Positions 7,068 through 10,257 of a stretch of 10,257 bases of DNA are shown here, in pieces. Position 1 is the stretch's first letter, and the number at the start of each line of letters is the position of its first letter. The DNA is from Bacteroidales bacterium (GTDB lineage Bacteria; Bacteroidota; Bacteroidia; Bacteroidales; Marinilabiliaceae). Where the stretch lies: NCBI GenBank assembly GCA_004552385.1, contig SFOL01000065.1, positions 1 through 10,257 of the forward strand. The letters are read 5' to 3'. A program made the translations under genes and the position numbers. The notes beneath the pieces were generated by a model. The model saw nothing but the letters and a program-made list of their open reading frames with translations, made no database searches and was not told the DNA's origin.

Positions 7068-7140
7068 AGCGGAAAACGAGACTCGAACTCGCGACCCCAA
7101 CCTTGGCAAGGTTGTGCTCTACCAACTGAGCTATTTCCGC
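7068..7140 (-). tRNA. tRNA-Gly (anticodon GCC)
   Basis: On the - strand a 73-nt cloverleaf is seen. The acceptor stem GCGGAAA/TTTCCGC is perfect, with discriminator T at 7068 (usual for bacterial tRNA-Gly). The anticodon stem is CAACC/GGTTG with loop TTGCCAA, giving GCC, which reads GGC and GGU. The D arm has AGCTCAGTTGGTAGAGC and the T arm GTTCGAGTC. The CCA end is not encoded. It lies 64 bases upstream of tRNA-Leu and is the first gene after the promoter. Confidence 0.97.
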
Positions 7141-7176
7141 AGTCCGGAGAGGCGCTTTGCTTCTCGTTTGCGGGTG

Positions 7177-7206
7177 CAAATTTAGCTCTTCTTTTTTATT
7201 TCACAA
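7177..7206 (-). promoter_or_regulatory. Bacteroidota primary-sigma promoter of the tRNA operon
   Basis: On the - strand the -7 box TAAATTTG (complement of 7177-7184) matches TAnnTTTG exactly. A TTG (ATTG context) at 7206-7204 serves as the -33 element with a 19-base spacer. This predicts a start near 7170, about 30 bases before the 5' end of tRNA-Gly. It is the clearest promoter in the window and supports assignment to Bacteroidota. Confidence 0.75.
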
Positions 7207-7308
7207 TAGGGTGACGGCTTTTTATCGCAAAAAATACTCTTTCCACGCCTTGACGCCCGTTCGTTATGCCGCATCTTACCTGTCTCCGCCCGCCGTACGC
7301 TTATTGCG

Positions 7309-8637
7309 CTATGTGTTTGCGAGCGGATTGCCTGCTTTGTTATCCGGTGCGTAAAGCGAGTCCACTTCCGTCATTATCGCGTCATACTTTTTGTCGTGCG
7401 TCACTCCCACCGCGCTGTCGTCTCCAAGCGCGTCTATGGCTTGGCAAACCCTTGCTGCTGTTATCTCGCTCACGTCAATGGCCGGTATGAAAGTCCGCTC
7501 GTCTTTTTTGTCGTCGTCATTCTCCAGCTCAGCTATCAGGCCGGCGCGTTTCAGCCGCTCCGCCAGGTTGAAGAAGAGCTGCTTCGCGAGCCCCAGCTCG
7601 TTGGCTATGTCGAGGCCCGTGGGGCGCTCTACGCCAGTTTTGAATGCCTTGACTATCCTCCGCATCACGATGACGGCCACCTTGCGCTCCGCATCGTGGC
7701 TTATTTCCGTCACGCTGTGCTCCAGGCTGTAGTCCGTCACGTTCTGTATCGAGAATGCTATTTTGCAACCAGCCAAAACTATCGTCCACGTAATTTGCAG
7801 CCATGTGAGCAGCAAGGGCAGGAAGGCGAAGCTGCCATACACCGCGCCCGCGCTGTTCACGCCTATCTGGAAGGTTATGTAGACCCATTGCACTATTTGG
7901 AAGGCCGTACCTGTCACGACGCCCGCCACCAGGGCTGGAGCCACCTTCACTTTGGTGTTCGGCATTACGAGGTAGAGCAGCGTGAACGCGGTCCATAATA
8001 TCAGGTAGGGCAGTGCGCTCAGGGCCACGTCTTGCAGAGGTGTCAGCTCGCCCGTCAGGGTGCTGCGTATTGACGATTTCACCAGAAGTGTCGCGCTCGA
8101 CGCCGTGAGCAGCATTATGGGGGTGAACAGCATTATGCACAGGTAGTCCGCCACTTTGCGGATGACGCCGCGCGACCTCTTTACGCACCACATGTCGTTA
8201 AACGCGGCCTCTATGTTGTTCAGAAGCTTGAACACGGAGTATATCAGCATGGCCGCGCCAACGCCTGCTATCACGCCGCCCTTGGCATTGTCAAGCGCGC
8301 TGGCCGCAAAGTTTATAAGGTAGTCCGCCACCGCGGCGTTGTTGAGCCCGTCGCGCATGTGGTCCGCCAGCAGGCTTTCGAGCCCGAAGCCTTTGGCTAT
8401 GGCGAACGCGAGGGCTATCACGGGGACGAGTGACAGCAGGGTGTAATACGTCAGGGCCGACGCTCGTACGCTGGCTTTCTGCTCCAAAAACTCCCTGATG
8501 GTCATGACCACTATGCGCAGAAGCCCGTAGCCCGCGCGCACCCAGCTGTTCTCGCGGCTCACGTCTACTATCCACAGGTCGGTCTCTATGAAGTGTTTGG
8601 CTCTCTCTATCAGCGCGTCGGTTTTTGACTGCCTCAT
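7309..8637 (-). CDS. YihY/BrkB-family inner-membrane protein with C-terminal winged-helix-like domain
   Basis: This 442-residue integral membrane protein belongs to the YihY/virulence factor BrkB family. The family was once annotated as ribonuclease BN, an assignment since withdrawn; the true function is unknown. Family signatures are ALTYYTLLSLVPVIAL (61-76) and VYGSFAFLPLLLTWL (266-280). Six hydrophobic segments are visible, at about 61-82, 119-140, 163-188, 205-226, 232-256 and 268-297. The ATG at 8637 leaves about 60 mostly polar residues before the first segment. After the last helix, about 140 cytoplasmic residues follow. Residues 318-385 look like a winged helix (RPTGLDIANELGLAKQLF, then LKRAGLIAE) with a short acidic insert, DDDKKDE. 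This long form is bigger than E. coli YihY (about 290 aa). The gene stands alone: the tRNA promoter is downstream and the GH53 terminator upstream. No clear promoter or terminator of its own was seen. Confidence 0.88.
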   Translation of the reverse strand: MRQSKTDALIERAKHFIETDLWIVDVSRENSWVRAGYGLLRIVVMTIREFLEQKASVRASALTYYTLLSLVPVIALAFAIAKGFGLESLLADHMRDGLNNAAVADYLINFAASALDNAKGGVIAGVGAAMLIYSVFKLLNNIEAAFNDMWCVKRSRGVIRKVADYLCIMLFTPIMLLTASSATLLVKSSIRSTLTGELTPLQDVALSALPYLILWTAFTLLYLVMPNTKVKVAPALVAGVVTGTAFQIVQWVYITFQIGVNSAGAVYGSFAFLPLLLTWLQITWTIVLAGCKIAFSIQNVTDYSLEHSVTEISHDAERKVAVIVMRRIVKAFKTGVERPTGLDIANELGLAKQLFFNLAERLKRAGLIAELENDDDKKDERTFIPAIDVSEITAARVCQAIDALGDDSAVGVTHDKKYDAIMTEVDSLYAPDNKAGNPLANT

Positions 8638-8777
8638 CTTTCTTGGTTTCGTTTGTTATGTGCGCCGCCTGTTGCCACTTTTCGACGATATGCCGTTCCG
8701 TCCGAGCCGCGCAAGGTCTTCTTACGCATCCACGTGGAGCTATGTTCCGTGTTTTTGCCATTTGGCGAGTGCATGAC
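8638..8777. other. Short gene-free spacer upstream of the yihY-type gene
   Basis: Between the yihY-type start and the GH53 terminator hairpin lie 140 bases. No supported gene or RNA is seen. I found no exact TAnnTTTG promoter match on the - strand here, although the yihY-type promoter must lie in this stretch unless transcription reads through from the GH53 operon. Confidence 0.4.
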
Positions 8778-8826
8778 AAGAGGCTCCCCCGCGCTTGCGA
8801 CATGGTTCTGCGCGGGGGAGCCTCTT
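8778..8826 (-). terminator. Large hairpin terminator after the GH53 galactanase gene
   Basis: The arms aagaggctcccccgcgc (8778-8794) and gcgcgggggagcctctt (8810-8826) are perfectly complementary over 17 bp, with a 15-nt loop. It lies 28 bases past the end of the GH53 gene. The exit on the - strand, TTGTCATG, has a poor T tract, so it may act more as a 3'-end stabiliser than as an efficient intrinsic terminator. Confidence 0.75.
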
Positions 8827-8854
8827 ATTGGTTTATCGTTACGCCTCTTACGCC

Positions 8855-9934
8855 TTATTCGGCGAAGGCGTCAAGGGTGTGGAGGGGCTTGTAGTCCTCG
8901 CCAAAGGCGCCCTTGTCGTAGCCGTTCCAGTCGTAGCACTCCGGCTCCCAGTAGAACACGCCCGAGATGGAGTTGCTCTTTTTGCCGGCGTCGGTTATCC
9001 TCTTGAGGCACTCGTACCCCTTGTCGGGGTCGGAGACCGAGTATCCGAACTCGCAGATCATCATCTCCTTGTTGTACATCTTGGCGAGGGTCTCAAGGTT
9101 GTTAAGCGTTATTTCCACGATGTCGGTGGCTGACACCGTGCTGCCAAGCTCCTCAATGGCCGTGCCCGGGTAGAGCGACACTCCGAAAATGTCATAGTCG
9201 ACATCGCCATTTTTCAGTATGCCCATTATCCATTCCGAGGTCTTGAAGTCCCATCCGTTCTGCACGTGGACTATCGTCTTGATGTCAGGGCTCACTGCTT
9301 TGGCGGCTTCCACGCCCGCGTTGACCAGTTCTGCGAAGTTGGCGGAGCTCAGGCTCGCCTTGCCGTCAGGCCATAGCATTCCGTCGCCAACCTCGTTGCC
9401 TATCTGGACCCACTTGGGTGTCGCTCCCACATTTTGCAGTGTGGCTATGACGTCTGTCGTGTGGTCGGCCACGGCTTTCTTCAGCTCCTCGAATGTGAGG
9501 TCGGTCCAAGATGCCGGCTTGCCCTGATTGGCGGGGTCGGCCCACGTGTCGGAGTAATGGAAGTCCACCATCAAGTCCATGCCCAGTTGCTTGGCGCGAG
9601 CAGCTTTCTTTATGAGGTCGTCCTTGCCGCAATATGCGCCTTCGGGGTTCACCCACACGCGCAGGCGTATGGCGCCGATGCCCAGGCTTTTCAACAGTGT
9701 CATGCACTCTGTCTCGGTGCCGTCGGCGGCGTAGAATTTTATTCCGTTGTCCTCCATCTCGGTCAGCCATGATACGTCGGCTCCTTTGGCGAAGCCGTCG
9801 CTCTTGCCGTCTTGCGAGGTGTATGTGTTGCCGTTCGTTATCTCGCGCCACCCGTCGTTGTCGTCGTCGCAGGCTGGCATTACGATGGCGGCCATTGCCA
9901 CGGCGGTGGCGGTCAGTATATCTTTTGTTCTCAT
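8855..9934 (-). CDS. GH53 endo-beta-1,4-galactanase, surface lipoprotein
   Basis: This 359-residue enzyme should hydrolyse internal beta-1,4-galactosyl bonds in galactan or type I arabinogalactan side chains of pectin. The signal peptide ends at Cys22 (MPAC), followed by DDDND, an acidic run suited to surface display. The GH53 domain covers nearly all the rest. It shows KGADVSWLTEMED (50-62), LRVWVNP (91-97), MDLMVDFHYSDTWADP (119-134), the acid/base Glu181 in IGNEVGDGMLWPDG, FGVSLYPG (250-257), the nucleophile Glu295 in ICEFGYS, and GVFYWEPE (325-332). Length is normal for a single-domain GH53, and the C-terminus (PLHTLDAF) looks complete. The ATG at 9934 lies 40 bases after the stop of the SusE/F-like gene, so the two are in one operon. 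The arrangement resembles the galactan PUL of B. thetaiotaomicron, where a GH53 follows a surface glycan-binding protein. Confidence 0.95.
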   Translation of the reverse strand: MRTKDILTATAVAMAAIVMPACDDDNDGWREITNGNTYTSQDGKSDGFAKGADVSWLTEMEDNGIKFYAADGTETECMTLLKSLGIGAIRLRVWVNPEGAYCGKDDLIKKAARAKQLGMDLMVDFHYSDTWADPANQGKPASWTDLTFEELKKAVADHTTDVIATLQNVGATPKWVQIGNEVGDGMLWPDGKASLSSANFAELVNAGVEAAKAVSPDIKTIVHVQNGWDFKTSEWIMGILKNGDVDYDIFGVSLYPGTAIEELGSTVSATDIVEITLNNLETLAKMYNKEMMICEFGYSVSDPDKGYECLKRITDAGKKSNSISGVFYWEPECYDWNGYDKGAFGEDYKPLHTLDAFAE

Positions 9935-9949
9935 TTTTGTCTTTTTATG

Positions 9950-9967
9950 CCTCGCCTTGGGGCGAGG
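9950..9967 (-). other. Intercistronic hairpin between the SusE/F-like gene and the GH53 gene
   Basis: cctcgcc (9950-9956) and ggcgagg (9961-9967) form a perfect 7-bp GC-rich stem with a 4-nt loop (CCAA on the transcript strand). It starts 7 bases after the upstream stop codon and ends 15 bases before the GH53 ATG. The sequence after it on the - strand is A-rich (CATAAAAAG), not T-rich, so it is not a standard terminator. An effect on mRNA processing, or on the ratio of binding protein to enzyme, is plausible. Confidence 0.55.
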
Positions 9968-9974
9968 TCTGTCT

Positions 9975-10257
9975 CTATTCTGCCTTTGAAATTGACCACG
10001 TGTTGTTCACGAGGTTTATGGTCAGATTGTATGTGCCTGAGATCGGATCGCCGTCTACCCAGAACTTCCAGACGCCACTGTCTATTGATATGTTGCCGTC
10101 TTGGTCGACCGGGCCGACTTTAGTTCCGTAACTCGTGTCATAGTAGACCTCGAACTCTTTTTGCGAGTCTTTGGTTATGGTGATAGTGCCGTTGTAAATT
10201 CCGTCTGAAGTGGCGGCGAGCGTCACCCAGCTGTCGTCTCCGTAGTTGCCGTCTATG
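9975..10257 (-). CDS. C-terminal domain of a SusE/SusF-like outer-membrane glycan-binding protein (5' partial)
   Basis: The frame is open on the - strand from the window edge (first full codon reads Ile, then DGNYGDDSWV) to the TAG at 9977-9975, giving 93 visible residues. The GTG at 10226 is an internal valine, not a start. The pattern is that of the repeated beta-sandwich binding domains at the C-terminus of SusE and SusF: GIYNGTITI, then KEFEVYYD with YGTKVG, then a GxYNLTINLVNNTWSI ending. Trp and Tyr residues in the predicted loops could contact sugar. With a GH53 galactanase 40 bases downstream, the likely ligand is beta-1,4-galactan; that is inference from context. SusC and SusD homologues would be expected further upstream, beyond the window. 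Confidence 0.8.
   Translation of the reverse strand, partial: IDGNYGDDSWVTLAATSDGIYNGTITITKDSQKEFEVYYDTSYGTKVGPVDQDGNISIDSGVWKFWVDGDPISGTYNLTINLVNNTWSISKAE

Noticed and set aside
6920..7140. tRNA 3'-end direct repeats marking an integrated element
   Set aside because: The only shared string between the two tRNAs is the normal T-arm sequence (gagactcgaactc); no second copy of a tRNA 3' end and no integrase is seen in the window.
7529..8191. Open frame of 220 codons on the - strand within the yihY-type gene
   Set aside because: It overlaps the YihY/BrkB reading frame in another register and encodes a charged, non-family sequence; the membrane-protein frame is clearly the real one.
9434..10131. 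Open frames on the + strand opposite GH53 and the SusE/F-like gene
   Set aside because: They are antisense to confidently identified genes and Arg/Ser-rich, as expected of shadow frames.

Overview
The window looks like a chromosomal segment of a fairly GC-rich gut-type Bacteroidota, order Bacteroidales (a Muribaculaceae- or Prevotella-like genome would fit, but the sequence does not settle the genus). The evidence is surface lipoproteins with an acidic residue run after the lipobox cysteine, BACON domains, a SusE/F-like domain next to a glycanase, and a Bacteroidota-type promoter (TTG, 19 nt, TAnnTTTG) in front of a tRNA operon.

Layout. (1) Positions 1-4242, + strand: the 3' end of a polysaccharide-utilisation locus (PUL). 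It holds the C-terminus of an unidentified protein (probably a surface glycan-binding protein), a terminator, an intergenic region with a candidate promoter and helically spaced AACAT repeats, and two paralogous GH5 lipoproteins. Both GH5 genes are built as signal peptide, BACON, BACON, GH5 catalytic domain, and they overlap by one base. A strong bidirectional terminator follows. (2) Positions 4364-8637, - strand: a core-type block. It contains a YgiQ-family radical SAM protein with a long leader carrying an 18-bp tandem repeat, a two-gene tRNA operon (Gly-GCC then Leu-GAG) with its own promoter and terminator, and a YihY/BrkB-family membrane protein with a cytoplasmic winged-helix-like tail. 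(3) Positions 8778-10257, - strand: the 3' end of a second PUL. It contains a GH53 endo-beta-1,4-galactanase lipoprotein and, upstream of it, the C-terminal domain of a SusE/SusF-like glycan-binding protein that runs off the window. This arrangement resembles the characterised pectic-galactan PUL of Bacteroides thetaiotaomicron.

How the genes work together. The left locus should capture and cut a beta-1,4-linked glucan or a related hemicellulose at the cell surface with two GH5 enzymes, whose catalytic clefts have diverged while the stalk stayed alike. The right locus should bind and cut beta-1,4-galactan side chains of pectin. Both PULs point inward at a short block of conserved genes containing tRNAs. 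This suggests two accessory loci on either side of a core block, one plausible explanation being insertion near the tRNA genes.

I found no CRISPR array, transposase, phage gene, toxin-antitoxin pair or evident novel defence system. The least explained parts are the unidentified C-terminal domain at the left edge, the phased AACAT repeats upstream of the GH5 pair, the repeat-bearing leader of ygiQ, and the intercistronic hairpin in the galactan operon.
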